The notes under the pieces are model-generated. The model saw only the letters and a list, made by a program, of their open reading frames with translations. It made no database searches and had not been told where the DNA came from. Source: Phyto melanocephala (lineage: Eukaryota > Arthropoda > Insecta > Diptera > Rhinophoridae). Taken from it: DNA of 64,000 bases. A program made the position numbers and the translations under genes. The stretch is taken from contig OW799237.1 of NCBI GenBank assembly GCA_941918925.1, positions 70,239,626 through 70,303,625 of the forward strand. Direction: 5' to 3'. Position 1 is the stretch's first letter; every line of letters begins with the position of its first letter. This document shows, piece after piece, positions 10,126 to 22,625 of this stretch.

Positions 10126-12638
10126 ATGGGGGACCCGCCGGACCGAGGTCAATATGTAAAGCCACCCATTATTATGGACAATAAAAAACTACTTACCATC
10201 CTGACACCAGGACCAAAATATCTTTTAATGAAAAGAGTTAATAGTGAAAAAACTTTATCGGAGGTGTCACCTTTCCTTATTAAAAAAGTAATAGATAGTA
10301 CAATTTGCGGTGAAGTGGAATTATGTAAAAAACTACTGAATGGTACAATTCTAATTAAGACAAAAAACTTTATGCAAGCCAGAAGTCTAATACAATTGAG
10401 TTCTCTTTCTTCTACTATTCAAGTGGAATTAAGTGAGCATCAGTCTCTTAATTATATTAAAGGAGTTATTTATTCAAATGACCTTAGAGGCATAACAGAG
10501 GACGAAATCTTAATGGAATTAAAGAAACAAAACGTACATAAAGTAAATAAAATATATAAAAAAACAAACAATGAACTAAAGGAAACCGGTTTAGTAATTG
10601 TAACTTTTGCCGCTACCTCTCTCCCTTCTGAACTATCTATTGGCTACGAGAAAGTAAAAATTAAACCGTACATACCTCTCCCCTTAAAATGTAAAAATTG
10701 TCTTCGCTATGGACATCTTTCCAATATTTGTAAAAATAAAAAGATATGTTTCAACTGCTCATTAGATTACCATTTTAGTGACGAAAATGATAATTGCTCC
10801 AATCCTCAAAATTGTATTAATTGTAAAGAAGAAAATTTAACTGATAATCATTCAGCTAATGCAAAAACATGTCCCATCTTTTTAAAAGAGCGTGAAATTC
10901 AAGCAATTATAACCCTAGAAAAAGCAAACAGAAAAACAGCAATAAAAAAATATAATGATCGTCACCCCGCTACATCTTCATCATACTCATCAGCAATAAA
11001 AGACAAAATCATAAACAACAACTCTCCCCAACAACAACCTACAATTCCCTGTAATGAACCAACAACATCCTCGCATATAGAAACAGATCAGCGTTGTCAA
11101 CTCGGTGATTTTATCACCGTTTTTGGTGATTTTTAACATTTCGAAAGCGGAAAAATTGTGAGTCAGTGCTTGGTGATTTTTTTTTTTAGTTTTTAGTGAT
11201 TTTCTTTTTATTTCGGTGACACCAAACACTAAAATTCAAATTAATTAATTGAACAAAATTTTTTGTAAGTGTAAATTTATATACCTATACATAGTACCAA
11301 AATGTAACTTATAGTACAATTACATGCAACTCTGCAAGAAAATAATATTACACTAAAAATTTAATTATTTATAAGACAATTGATTGCCCAGAAAGTTTTT
11401 GTTTCAAAATGTCTAACTTTATACATATATGCATTTGAGGTGAATGTGAATAAAAGAAATTCCTCTTTCTTTTGAGATCATTTTATAAATGATTAAACCT
11501 TAAAGCAAACTTTTAGCGTCCCACAACTTTAAATGTTTAAAAATTTTACCAGAAAACCTTGAAATTTTGAGTAAAATTAACATAATTAATGTTAGAAATG
11601 TTTTATCACATACAAAGGAAGATATTTTACCGTTACCAATGGCAAAATATTGAATCCAGTCGATTTTTGGATTGAAGTTAAATCGTACAAAGATGCAGTT
11701 AACTTAAATCCCTTTGACGCATTAAACTTAAACGTTAAACTTTTGTCGCTCCCATGAATGTGTTTAAATCTAAAATTCGCAACCGAATGTCTTTAAATTC
11801 AGTTAATGCCTTACTTCACATTAAAAATGGGCTTAAACGGGAAAATTCCTGTTGCGAAACCTATCAAATAGCTGATGAAGTAAATATTCTAATATGTAAT
11901 ATAAAAATATTTAAATATTAAATAATAGTTGTACTTATTTGGTGAATAATTTCTTTAATATTTTGTACAACAAATTCACATATGCTTATAAAACGTCGTA
12001 TAAATGCATCAGGTATGGAAAAATTAATCCTGTCGTAATTTTTTCTAAATGTTGAAATAAATTTCTTACAATGCATCACTCCTGTGATATATTGTGAATT
12101 GATAATTACTTTAACAATTAAATATTTTTGTTCTTTTTTCCAATGTTTTTGTTTATTTTTATTTACATATAAATATATGTATCTATGTAAATCTGTACTG
12201 ACTGACTAAAAGATATTCGTTGTTTGATTTTTGTAAATTTTTTTGTTATTTATTCTGATATACATTTAAAAATGTCTTATTTATATAAATGTATAATTTT
12301 ATTAAAAAAATAAAAAAATAATTTACAAATTATAAATTTAGTGCTTTTTTTTGAGAATGACGCGTTTTTTCCTGGGTTATGGTGCTTTTTGAAATTTTAA
12401 AGTTGACAACGCTGAAACAGATAATAACAAAACAATTGAGTGCCTGGAAAAGAGAGCACATGAAGAAATAAACTCAGAGAGTATGTCTGAAACAGAACAA
12501 TCTAACATAAATAGTACATCTTCACAAAACAATATTAATAATAACAAAACAAAAATAGTACCAATAAAAACATCCAAAAAAACTAAACGAAAATTGAAAA
12601 ATATCGGCAACAACAACAAACGTACCAAAAATACTTAA
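10126..12638 (+). pseudogene. LINE ORF1 (gag-like, CCHC), split by insertion
   Basis: Nucleic-acid-binding ORF1 protein that packages LINE RNA. The first 321 codons run from ATG 10126 to the AAACAGAT duplication at 11088. The same frame resumes at 12423 for 71 codons to TAA 12636-12638, giving about 392 residues originally. Residues near 186-250 carry three Cys-rich knuckles (CKNCLRYGHLSNIC, CFNCSLDYHF..., CINCKEEN...H...C). The C-terminal part is Asn/Lys-rich and basic. Between the halves lies the element at 11089-12414, which makes the first part end early at 11136. Confidence 0.85.
11089..12414. mobile_element. hAT-type element inside LINE ORF1, innermost layer
   Basis: Perfect 8-bp duplication AAACAGAT (11081-11088, 12415-12422). 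Inverted ends CAGCGTTGTCAACT start CAGNG as in many hATs. The left end carries repeated GGTGATTTT units (11103-11220). No transposase frame of convincing length. The ends resemble those of the element at 51192-52577 (CAGCGTTGCCA). It is the youngest layer of the nest, because it interrupts all the others. Confidence 0.85.
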
Positions 12639-12741
12639 AATGCTCTTAAATTTAACAAAATGCATAAGTTCATAATAAAATAATAAATAATAAACTTATA
12701 AATTAAAAAAAAAAATACACTATTCTTTACTTAATTTTCAA

Positions 12742-15700
12742 ATGGCCTTAAACATTCTCCAATGGAATATTAATGGCTTTGTTAACAATTACAATGAACT
12801 TTTGCTTTTAATAAAAAAACATTCGCCAAAAATAATATCTCTGCAAGAAACCCATATACATGATAATGCAATTATACCCACTCCAATCAATTATAAAATG
12901 TATTCTATCAACACATCCAACACCCGATATGGAGGAGTTGTTTTACTTGTACACAACTCTTTACAGCATAAACAAATACCTATACGAACTGATTTCGATA
13001 CATTATGTGTTGAAATATATTCTAAAATTAAATTTAAAATTACCTCATCCTACATTCCTCCAAATAATACCTTTACCTATGAAAACCTCACTAACGTTTT
13101 TTGTAACATAAACGGCCCACTACTTATAACAGGAGACTTTAACAGTTGGCATAGAACTTGGGGTTCTCCCAATAACAACAAAAAGGGTAACATAATTGCC
13201 AATTTCATAAACTCAAACCAATTTATCTTGCTAAATGACTCATCCCCCACGCTTTTCAACACTCACTCCACATTTTCACACGTTGACCTATCTATTTGTT
13301 CTTCAACACTTGCCCAACATATCGAATGGAAAATAGAAAATTCCCTATATGGAAGTGATCACTTCCCAATAGTTATCTCTCTTTTCCGTCAATCAGGTGA
13401 CAGTAATCCATTTTTCTATCCCAAATATAAAATAAATAAAGCCAACTGGTCATTATATCAAGCTCAGTGTATATATTACGAATCTCAACAGACGAGAAGT
13501 GAGAATATAAATAAAGAAACTGCAAACATATGTAGAATTATACACCAAGCCGCTAACGAATCCATACCACAAACCCATCCTCCCATCCATAAAACTGTCC
13601 CTTGGTGGAATAAACATCTAGAAACACTTAAAAAAAACAAAAATAAATCATGGAGTGATTTCAAACGTACAATGACCACTAGTAATTTAATCAGATACAA
13701 AAAAAACAAAGCTTTACTAAAACGTGAGATTAAGATCGCCAAGAAGGAGGCCATCTTTAATCTCACTTCCAGTATCAACCCACATACTAGAACAGAAAAC
13801 ATTTGGACAAATATAAGGTCATTCACAGGATACAAATCTTCATCAACCATTCATGGAATTGCTCCACAAACACCTTTCGATTATATATTAACAAATAGAC
13901 AAGAAATCACATCCGAATTCGGAAAATATTGGTCACGAAATTCCTCAGACACCAACTTCTCCAACGAATTCGCAAGGGAAAAGTCAAACTGGCTATCGAT
14001 ATTACCAACAAATGTACCTAGCCAGAGAGCTGTTAAAATAGAAACAGATTTTAATATATTGGAACTAAATTCAGTATTAAAAAAACTTAAAGGCAAAACA
14101 CCAGGTCTTGATAGACTTTCTTACCCGATGATAAAGCAACTCCCATCCGCAAAAACACGCTTACTGAACCTATATAATAATATTTGGAACTCATATATTC
14201 CACAGCAATTTAAAACAAGCATTACAATACCTATTTATAAGAAAGGAGGAGACAAAACCAACATGAACTCATACCGCCCTATTTCTCTTAACCCTTGCCT
14301 ATCTAAGGTATTAGACAAAATGGTTGCTAACCGGTTGTGGTGGTTCGCAACAACATATGACCTACTAGACAGTAGGCAATTTGGCTTTACAAAAGGAAAA
14401 TCTATTATTGACAATTTACTTTATTTAGACCACCAGATTATGGATTCTTTGTCTATGCGGAAGCATGTTACAATCGTATCTTTAGATTTTCAAAAAGTGT
14501 TTGATAGAATTGGAATACACACCATAATAGATCAACTTATAAATTGGAGAGTTGGCTCTAGAATTATTAATTATGTAATCAATTTCATGAAAAATCGAAA
14601 ATTTAAAGTAAGAATTGGATCTACCTTTTCCAACTCTTACCCACTTTTTAACATTCATTTTGTTCCTTATTGCTTATAACAAGCTATGTAAAGTTATCTC
14701 TATCCACCGAAATATTGATTTTACATCTTACGCAGACGATTTCAACCTAATTATAAAATCTGGTAAATCAAAAGATCCAGTTTTAGACCTTAATAGCCTC
14801 TTTGAAGACATCTTTAATTGGGCAAATTACTCAGGAGCGTTACTATCAACAACTAAATGCAAGTATATCCATATATGCCGGAAAAAAAATTGTCGTTGCG
14901 AAATTTTAACGGACCAAATACAACTCACAGAAGCTACAAACATCAGAATACTAGGTCTATATATCAATAAGAGATACAGATGGAACGAACACGTGGAAAA
15001 GTTAGTTCAATCTTTACAGCAGCCACTAAATGTCATAAAATGTCTTTCCAGCTTTAAACTCAACTGCAATACCGCCACACTTTTAAGAATCGTGAAAAGT
15101 ATCATTTTATCAAAAATAAACTACGGCCTACCAATATATGGCTATATATCAAAGTCTTTGCTCAGTAAAGTAAATACAATTGTTAATGCTGCCATAAGGT
15201 GCTCCTTAGGTGCACTACGAACATCTCGTATTCACAATCTTTATGCCGAAGCCGACATCTTGCCACTGGAATGCCAAAGAGATATAATAACTACAAAATT
15301 ATGTAAAAGCTTTTATGATACAAAAACTCCTCTGTACCAAATTATGTCAAGAATTAAAAAATCAAAAAAAAAAGCTAGGATGCCATCTACTACTACTCAA
15401 ATAAAAACCTTATGTGATGATCTTAGTATACCACTTACACCATTAAGAACCAGGGATAAACACTTTCCCCCGTGGTTCCTCAACCAAAACTGTATCGACC
15501 TATCAATCCATTAATTTGCTAAAAGTGATCTTAACCCTGCTCAATTAAACAAAATTTTTAAGGATTTAAAGCTAAAACACAAAAGCCATAATTTCATATA
15601 CACAGATGGCTCCAAAAATAATGACAATACAGGTTATAGCGTGACAACAGAAAAAAATATTATTCAGGTAGGAAATCTTCCACAACACACTTCTATATTT

Positions 15701-16402
15701 ACTGCTGAATTAATAGCTTTAACAAAAGCTGCAGAATATATTACAAGTAAAAAAGGACAATTTGCTATATGTACTGACTCTCTTTCCTCTGTTAAAGCTA
15801 TTTTAAACATTACCAACAAGAACACTTATGCATCAAAAATTCGTAACACCATAATTAAAAGGTCTCCGGACATAAAATTGATATGGGTCCCCAGTCACTG
15901 CGGTATTACCGGAAATGAATTCGCTGATTCGGCAGCTAAATACGCTTTACAGTCTCCGCTTATTACTACAGAAAATTATAATATCAAAGATTCTTTTAAA
16001 CATGTAACAACACATTTTAAAACTAAATACGCAATACATCAAAGAACATCACCTTGGTACAAAAAAGTAAACCCAAATAATTTTGGAATATCATCCAGTT
16101 TATGTAAAAACTCCATTACTAACAGGCAGGACCAAATAAAAATTATAAGATTAAGACTCGGTCACACAAAAATTACCCACGGACATTTTTTAAACCTACA
16201 AACCATCCAGCCATGCACTTGTCTGATACTGCACCATACCGATCCAACTCATTTTCTAATGGATTGTCCGCTGTATCAAACTCAAAGATCCCAATATTTC
16301 AATAACAAGAACCCAATCGATATACTTGGTGAACCAACAGAAGAGAATATCTCTATAATATCTAACTACATGAAATCAACAAGGTTATACAACTCAATTT
16401 AG
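12742..16402 (+). pseudogene. LINE ORF2: endonuclease, reverse transcriptase, RNase H
   Basis: From ATG 12742 the APE endonuclease shows LQWNINGF, SLQETHI, ITGDFNSWHRTWGS and GSDHFPI. The RT shows NSYRPISLNPCLSKVLDKM, QFGFTKGKSIIDNL, SLDFQKVFDRI and the catalytic TSYADDFNLI. RNase H shows FIYTDGSK, AELIAL, CTDSLSSV and WVPSHCGITGNEFADSAAK, and a C..C..H..C-type motif lies near 16215. A deletion near 14650-14665 removed the block between RT boxes that normally includes a PQG motif and shifted the frame. A TAA at 15512-15514 then interrupts an otherwise open frame to 16402. No other damage, so this was a recent copy. Confidence 0.9.
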
Positions 16403-16613
16403 TAAATAAAACACCTACACACTCGTCTGTAGTTATTATATTTTTATACGAAAAAATTATCTAGTATTATTATACAAGCTATAACATATTGAGACTAATT
16501 TTTTATATTAATTAGTATATATATATACATTTGTAATTTAAGCTGAAGGCCTATGTTGCTATTGCTGGTATTATTAAATTAGCTTATATATTTTAATTGT
16601 AAGTTAATTGTTA

Positions 16614-16637
16614 ATAAATAAATAAATAAATAAATAT
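16614..16637 (+). repeat. (TAAA)n tail of the LINE
   Basis: Short TAAA array closing the LINE and running into its right target duplication, as in I-type and related elements. Confidence 0.7.
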
Positions 16638-16752
16638 TTCGTGATATATTACATATTTTTTATTTCCCGTTTTCCCGGGAATAAGAGCATAATTTTTCCG
16701 GGAATAGTAAGTGGTTCATTCCCGCCTGGGAATTCCCGGTTCCCAAACCCTA

Positions 16753-17385
16753 GTCGTAACCCATTAACAGTTGCTGTATAGGCTGAGCCAATTGCAACGA
16801 CTTCTAATGCTTTAGTTATACTAGAAAAGCCAACACTTTTTATACCACCAGAGAAGACTTTCCGGTTCAGAGAGACGAGTGCCTAAAAAAGCCCCGTTTT
16901 TACTGGATTTCAGGATTGCACTTATGACTATTCCCAAATTCTAAAACCTACTGTAAATATACATGAGGAAATGCCATCAGCATATGATGTGTTTAATACT
17001 GTTTGTAATCTTGAAGGTTAGTTTTTACAATTGCAATATACTAGTTCTTATTTTATGTATAATTTTTGGTTTCAGAAATGTGCATAATGATAGTGGAGTA
17101 GTCCAAACTGTATACTATGCAAAAAGGTCGTGTTTTCACTCTGACCGTGAAAGAGTTCAAGACTTATATGGGCCTAATCATACGAAGGAGCCTAGTAAAA
17201 CTACCCAGTATTCGAATGTATTGGTCCACAAATCCGACATTTCAGCAATCTCAAATTGCAGATATCATGACGCGGCTTCCTTCACCTATGGCAAATATAG
17301 TCGCACAAATGTATTTTGTACTACATGTAATGTATTCCTTTGCTTTACATTATCAAGTGACTACCTTGGCGAGTACCATGTATAG
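16753..17385 (+). pseudogene. piggyBac transposase, remainder with intron and internal deletion
   Basis: Continues the frame from 8777 at 16761. A 59-bp intron at 17017-17075 (GTTAGT...TTTCAG) keeps the frame. After it comes the DDE-domain start TVKEFKTYMGLIIRRSLVK then YWSTNPTFQQSQIADIMTR. The coding then jumps to the C-terminal cysteine-rich motif FCTTCNVFLCF...GEYH (about 17307-17382, other frame), so the catalytic core is deleted. Stops occur at about 16779, before the intron and just after it. Confidence 0.75.
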
Positions 17386-17725
17386 CACTTGTTATTTTTG
17401 TTCAAATTCTTCATAAATTTTTTCCTTAATAGCTTAAATAAATAAAAAATATAAAACAACATACGTTTCAATAAAAAAATTTTTATAAAAGAATTTTCTT
17501 TCAGCCCATAGGCAAATACATTTGTCAGGAGTAATTTTTTTTTCATGGATAAAAAATTCCCTTTCAACCCAGATGCAACTATATTTGCCAATTAAAATGA
17601 GGGACAAAGCGAGGGCCTAGGGGGCCAAATTTTTTTAACGTACCTATTATTGGTGCATATATTATGAAAATCCAAAAAAAGAAAAAATCGCTTCAGTAGA
17701 AAAAGTCCGGTCCTCAAAGGGTTAA

Positions 17726-18452
17726 CTACATATTTTTGTGTATAAGTGGAATAAGTACGTCAATTTTGTTTTTGACTTTCCATTTAGTCAGAAATATCAT
17801 TTGTGAACACAAACGAGCTGTATTGAGTTTTTTCTGTGCCCATTAAATTTAAATTATAAATGAGTTAAGCTTTGTTTAAACAAGGACCCTGTTGAAAAAT
17901 TTACCAAACTGTTTTATTCCAGATACAAAATGCTATATAAAGCACCGAACCGATGGGCATGGTTTTATCTCTTACTTTTCTAAACGGCAGTAATATTCTC
18001 ACTTAATGCTGGCTGTCGTCTATTGGGTCGCTATCATCCAATAACGAACACTGAGAGGCTCGGAAGGTCAATGATACTTGCCATGTTACCTAATGTTCCC
18101 GAAAACGTTTCCCAAAAAACGCTGAATTAAAGATATTTTTCTGGTGTCAAATTTTATTGATAAATTGCCAAGCCATACTAAATAAAAACTAGATGACAGT
18201 AGGACACTAGTTACTCGCAATCTACTAAAAACTCACAAATGAGATAAAACCTCCATCATCATTTATTTTTGTGTAATATTGTTTAACTTGCGTTGTTTCA
18301 AATCATAAACTTCAAATTTTAGGACAAGGCACAAGAAAAAAATCTATTGACGTCAAAGCACTTGCTATATAGCGAATAGACATTACTCCCGCTTGTGGAG
18401 TTTTGTGTGTTGCACGAAATGCTGTCTATTAGAATCACAAGTTTCCATGTCA
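17726..18452. other. No gene recognised
   Basis: Unique-looking AT-rich DNA between the piggyBac element and HINE B, with no supportable ORF. Confidence 0.45.
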
Positions 18453-19130
18453 TTATACCCTTCACACAGTGAAAAAGGGTATATATAGGTTTGTCATTCC
18501 GTGTGAAATTTCTACAATTTTCATTTCCGACCCCATAAAGTATATATTTTCTAAAAGCTCATGAATAGGGGAGTCGATTAAGCCCTGTCAGTCTGTCAGT
18601 CTGACCGTCTGTCCGTGTGTATGTTGAAATCAACTTTTTGAAGCCCCCCGACATAGGTTGGACCCGGGTAAGGTATTAAAATATCAGAAATATTCGGGAG
18701 TAGATCGGTATTGAAAATCAGAAACATCGGTACATAAACAACTGAGATATGAGCAAAAACCCACGACCACCTCGATTTTTTTTCACAAAAACAACATTAC
18801 TACAACAACAACATACATACATACAAACGTGTATACTGGTTAGAGAAAACGTGGCATCGAATCCCAGCTGAGCCAAAAAAAAAAAATTTTTTTAATTTTT
18901 TTTTAAATTTTTTTTTTAAATTTTTTTTTAAATTTTTTTTTAAATTTTTTTTTTCGTTTTTTTAACATACATACGTGAATTTTTAATTTTACAATGGGAT
19001 GTTTTTATATATGTATGTACGTATTTCATATGGGATGAATGGTGACACAAACTACTGTTATTTCATGACTACACGATGTGAAGGGTATATAAGATTCGGC
19101 ACGGCCCAATATATAGCGCTCTTACTTGTT
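18453..19130 (+). mobile_element. HINE element B
   Basis: Close relative of HINE A. It starts TTATACCCTTCACACAGTG and carries the GTCTGTCAGTCTGACC stretch. It has the tRNA-like module at 18828-18874, then a short A/T array, and ends CTTACTTGTT after GGCACGGCCC. Complete by structure. Confidence 0.82.
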
Positions 19131-20081
19131 ATCTTTTAATTCGGCTCGAGGGAAATTCATTATTTGGTAACTTTGTCTGTTGACCAAAGTCCTTTATTGA
19201 TCAATAATGCCGCCGATCAAAAATTCGTACCAACTTTTTTGGAAAATAAACCTCAAGATTGGCTTCGTATCATATACTTCAATTTCGATTGTTCGCTTTT
19301 ATCTAAAAAACAAAATGCTTCAGTTCACAAAAAAAAACTACAATGTCTTTTATGGATGTAGGCTTAAGTCCCGACGCTAAAATCGACAATCTGAGCAGTT
19401 TTGTCTCCACACTTTCCCGAATAGCGGTAACTCTGATTTTGCTCTTTTTGGAATCTAAAACGTCGTCATAAATTTATTATCCACACATTAGAAGGTCGAC
19501 TTTTCATGTTATTTTTTTAATATCTCAAAAATTAATGCAAAATGACAAATTTGCTGACACCGACACCAGCTTACGTAATAAAACAGAACTAAATAAAATA
19601 TATACTCTGATTATAGAGGTAAATGACAAATGAACCTTTATAACATTAAAAATCAAAAAAAAATTCGATGAGTAGACGAACACTACTAGTACTTCTTTAT
19701 TCGTGATAAAAAAAATATAGTTGCTTTTAATGTAAAGTCATAAGCAATCGTTTAATGACAAATCACTTTGAACTGACTACTTTCAAAATTGTTTGCTTGG
19801 ATACTTATAAACTTCATAAAAATAACTTCAAACAATTCTACGCTCTCAAGGATACAAGTTTCTTGTGATTATTTTGAAATACTTTCAACAACTTCTACTT
19901 TTATAATTTTTGAAAGTTATAAAAGTTAAAAACAAACAATAATTTTAAGTAACAATATTTACAAGTAGAACAAAACCATGCGACACCCCCTCCCTTAACT
20001 TTGTTCTTTAGTAACATGATGCAAGAACAAACATTCGCAACCAACTCTGCTGACTTAATAAATCTTTTTAGATAACAGAAA
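19131..20081. other. No gene recognised
   Basis: A 65-codon open frame at 19164-19361 shows no motif I can identify. The sequence on both sides of HINE B may be continuous older DNA. Confidence 0.4.
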
Positions 20082-20364
20082 TACAGTGATGATCAGCCAT
20101 TTAGGTACAACATTTTGTATACCGAGCAAAAAAATTTTTTTTTCTCTTTAAAGGTCTATTAAAAATGTTTAAACGAAAATTAAATCGTACGTTAAAGGAA
20201 ATATTTATTTATGAAAAAAAAAACTAAGTAACAAATGCTGTGTATCGATGAAAATAAAAAATAAAATATTTCACTGTTATCGAATGGACATCTATTTAAA
20301 TGAAGACAAATTCATTTATGTTAAATAATATTTCAAAAAATTTTTCAAATTTGACTAAAGCATC

Positions 20365-20640
20365 CACTACATTAATATTTTGTTGGAAACCCTTGAGGTT
20401 TGATCACTGCACTGCAGCTTCTTGGAAGACTTTTAACCAAATTGCAGCATCTTTTGATGGAAATATTTGTGTATATTGTCTTCACATTTTAAAGGAGTTT
20501 AGCAGCATTTTTGTTGCTTTTCTTTTTACGCAAAGATTTTCGATTGGCAGGCTAATCTAAAACATTAATATTTTCTGACGAAAACCACTGCTTTATATTT
20601 TTCAAGATGCTCCTTTACAAACTGTATACAACGTTTTAAA
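20365..20640 (-). pseudogene. Tc1 transposase C-terminus
   Basis: Minus-strand translation with one or more frameshifts gives CIQFVKEHLEKYK, FSSENINVLDxPA (start of the Tc1 DWPAQSPDLNP box, with Trp as a stop and the catalytic block lost). It ends NLVKSLPRSCSAVIKPQG then PTKY, the very typical Tc1 C-terminus. Non-functional. Confidence 0.65.
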
Positions 20641-20646
20641 TTTTTT

Positions 20647-21300
20647 TTTATCCACGACCAAAAAAATTATGTGGGGATATATTAATTTTGTCATTCCGTT
20701 TGCAACACATCGAAATATTAATTTAAGATCCTATTTTCTGAGTCTTGGTTTTGTTTTAGAACGATGTTGCTATGTTCGTCTGTTCGTCCGTCCGTCGAAA
20801 GCAGAAAGAACCCGAACAGAACAAGCTAGGGCGATAAAATGTTGCTAAAATATTTCCTACACATTGAAAATAGGCTAAATTGGTCTATTAGAAAGAGAGT
20901 TATAGCATAAAATAAAAGAGTAGGTCATAAAGAAATGTTTTTCTGATATCGAATGAAATGCGATTGCATCTTAATGCAATCAGAGATCGGAAATTAAAAA
21001 CCAAAAACACAACATTTTGTGTACAAAATAAAAAAAAACTATGTTATTTGTTTGAAATCGAATTTTTAATATAACAACTTTTTTCAACTTTTATGATAAA
21101 TATGTTTGTTACAAACAAAATAAAAAACTTTTTCCGGTATTATTTCACAGAAATATTTCTTGAGTAGAAAAAAATTTTTTTCACCACAAAGACCGTACAT
21201 TACGAACGGAGTTATTTTTGCACCAAAAGTGTCTTTTTCAGTCTATTTAAAATTAAAAACGTCATAAAACCGACGGAATTAGATGGATCCATTCTAGCTA
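20647..21300 (+). mobile_element. HINE-related fragment K (long subfamily, 5' part)
   Basis: TTATCCACGACC...GTGGGGATATAT hairpin, then TTGCAACACATCGAAATATTAA and CGTCCGTCCGTCGAAAGC, collinear with the start of the element at 23454. The 3' terminus is missing. It sits inside the Tc1 relic. Confidence 0.65.
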
Positions 21301-21950
21301 TAATGCTGAATAGCATTATTCCCCATTGTTTTAGAGCAGTTCCTCTGTTATAAGTTTTTTTTTTTTGTTAAAATACTTTAAAACAAGTCTGTTCCGGAAT
21401 TCTGGAGTACATGACTTCTGATACGGCATTTCTGTATACATATTTGTATCACTTATTAATATTAATTTAATTAGCTATCTAACTTTTCATTAATATTTAT
21501 AATATTTGTTGATCAGTTCATTGAAAAAAATTGTTTTGTTGTGACAAAAAATTGTTTTGTTGTGAAGGACATTCCCGTTATAAGTTACAGTGGATTCAAT
21601 TTTATAAGGTTATAGTTACAAAAACACTAAACAAATTTAATTTGTTCTACTAAACAACTTTGTGCCTAAATAGCTGATCATCACTGTATATCCATAAGAA
21701 GTTTGTTCAGAAAAAAAAACGACACACATTAAGTAAAATAAAAATTAAATCATTTATAAAAAAAATTACATAATTTCTGATTAATTAAAATAGCTATACA
21801 TAGAGGTTTTTTAACTATCAATCGCTGTTGACAAAGTTTTTGACTCTTTTGGGAAGAGATAATTGAGAGATTTTTTTGTCGCCTAACATTTATTTTCACT
21901 AGAGACATATATATCTTTACTGGCCAGAGCTCTGGGAAAATTGGTGGCTT

Positions 21951-22625
21951 CACGCAAAGAAAAACTATGGTTACAACATGATCACGATGGTCATATTATA
22001 TTCGCTATAACAATGTTTGGTTGTCAAAAACAAGTCATAGTTATTTTTATTCTATTTCATCATATATTTCGTCACGATAACCAAGCATTTGTTTGAATTC
22101 TATTATTTAATGTTTACTTTCCGCACAAATTTTGATATGGTTGCGGTTTAAAAATAGTATGATTTAAAAAAATTAATTCGAAAAAAAAGCATTAAAAATT
22201 ACAAATAATCATTAAATTAGAGGTGAGACAACAGAATGATTACAAATCGATCAATCTACAATTTTTTAATAATAATTTGATTTCAACTGTTCTTCTTGCT
22301 GAATAAATTTTTATTATTTCAAAAGTTTGATATGTCAAAAAAAATACACAAAAATTGGAGAAATTTTTAAAAAAAATATTGTTTTAAAAATGGCAATTAA
22401 AAAGGCAAGTAAATCATTATATGCAACTAACAGCTCAAGACAATAATTTGCCGTAAAAAAGCAAAGATAGTCGATTTCAACTGTAGTCATATACATTGTT
22501 ATTGCATTATGCTTCAATTAAACATAATAATGATAATTGGATTGTTTTAACCACAATCATACAATTCAATCATAGCATGTTGCTCTGCGATTATGGTTAC
22601 CACAACCATATTTTATCTTTGCGTG
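21951..22625. mobile_element. MITE with CACGCAAAGA ends
   Basis: Inverted ends CACGCAAAGAAAAACTATGG and CACGCAAAGATAAAATATGG, with further ATGGTTRYGG-type motifs in both orientations just inside. No coding potential; no clear target duplication, so the superfamily is open. Confidence 0.55.

Larger units (their letters stand above)
9965..16633 (+). mobile_element. Full-length I-like non-LTR retrotransposon
   Basis: Bounded by a 13-bp target duplication with one mismatch (ATATTTCCTGATA at 9952-9964, ATATTTCGTGATA at 16634-16646). It begins CAGTGTTAGTCG, has a 160-bp leader, two ORFs and a 3' (TAAA)n tail. ORF2 order is APE endonuclease, reverse transcriptase, RNase H, which with the CAGT start fits the I group of LINEs. 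Removing the 1.3-kb insertion in ORF1 gives about 5.3 kb, a normal full length. It is damaged: ORF1 is interrupted, and ORF2 has a frameshifting deletion and one in-frame stop. Confidence 0.85.
8778..16752. mobile_element. hAT-type element inserted in the piggyBac transposase
   Basis: Perfect 8-bp duplication GTCGTAAC (8770-8777 and 16753-16760). Inverted ends TAGGGTTTGGGA are followed on both sides by repeats of CCCGGGAA/TTCCCGGG. Without the LINE insertion it is about 1.3 kb. It retains a decayed minus-strand hAT transposase N-terminus (9000-9515). Confidence 0.85.
8154..17721 (+). mobile_element. piggyBac-type element, outermost layer of a four-level nest
   Basis: TTAA duplications at 8150-8153 and 17722-17725 flank inverted ends CCCTTTGACGACCAGA and CCCTTTGAGGACCGGA. 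Inside, GGCAAA...TTGCC-type subterminal motifs occur near 8168, 17508 and 17570. After removing the 8-kb insertion at 8778-16752 the element would be about 1.6 kb. It encodes an internally deleted piggyBac transposase, so it was already non-autonomous by structure. Confidence 0.85.
20084..21686 (-). mobile_element. Tc1-type element relic
   Basis: TA duplications at 20082-20083 and 21687-21688. Inverted ends CAGTGATGATCAGC(C/T)ATTTAG continue for about 30 bp with few mismatches. A Tc1-like transposase C-terminus lies on the minus strand (20365-20640), and a HINE fragment at 20647-21300 has interrupted or replaced the rest. Confidence 0.75.

Noticed and set aside
13485..13850. 121-codon minus-strand ORF
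   Set aside because: Antisense shadow of LINE ORF2, whose endonuclease and RT motifs are clear on the plus strand.
17117..17416. Stand-alone 99-codon gene
   Set aside because: It is the DDE-domain start of the broken piggyBac transposase, in frame with the upstream exon.
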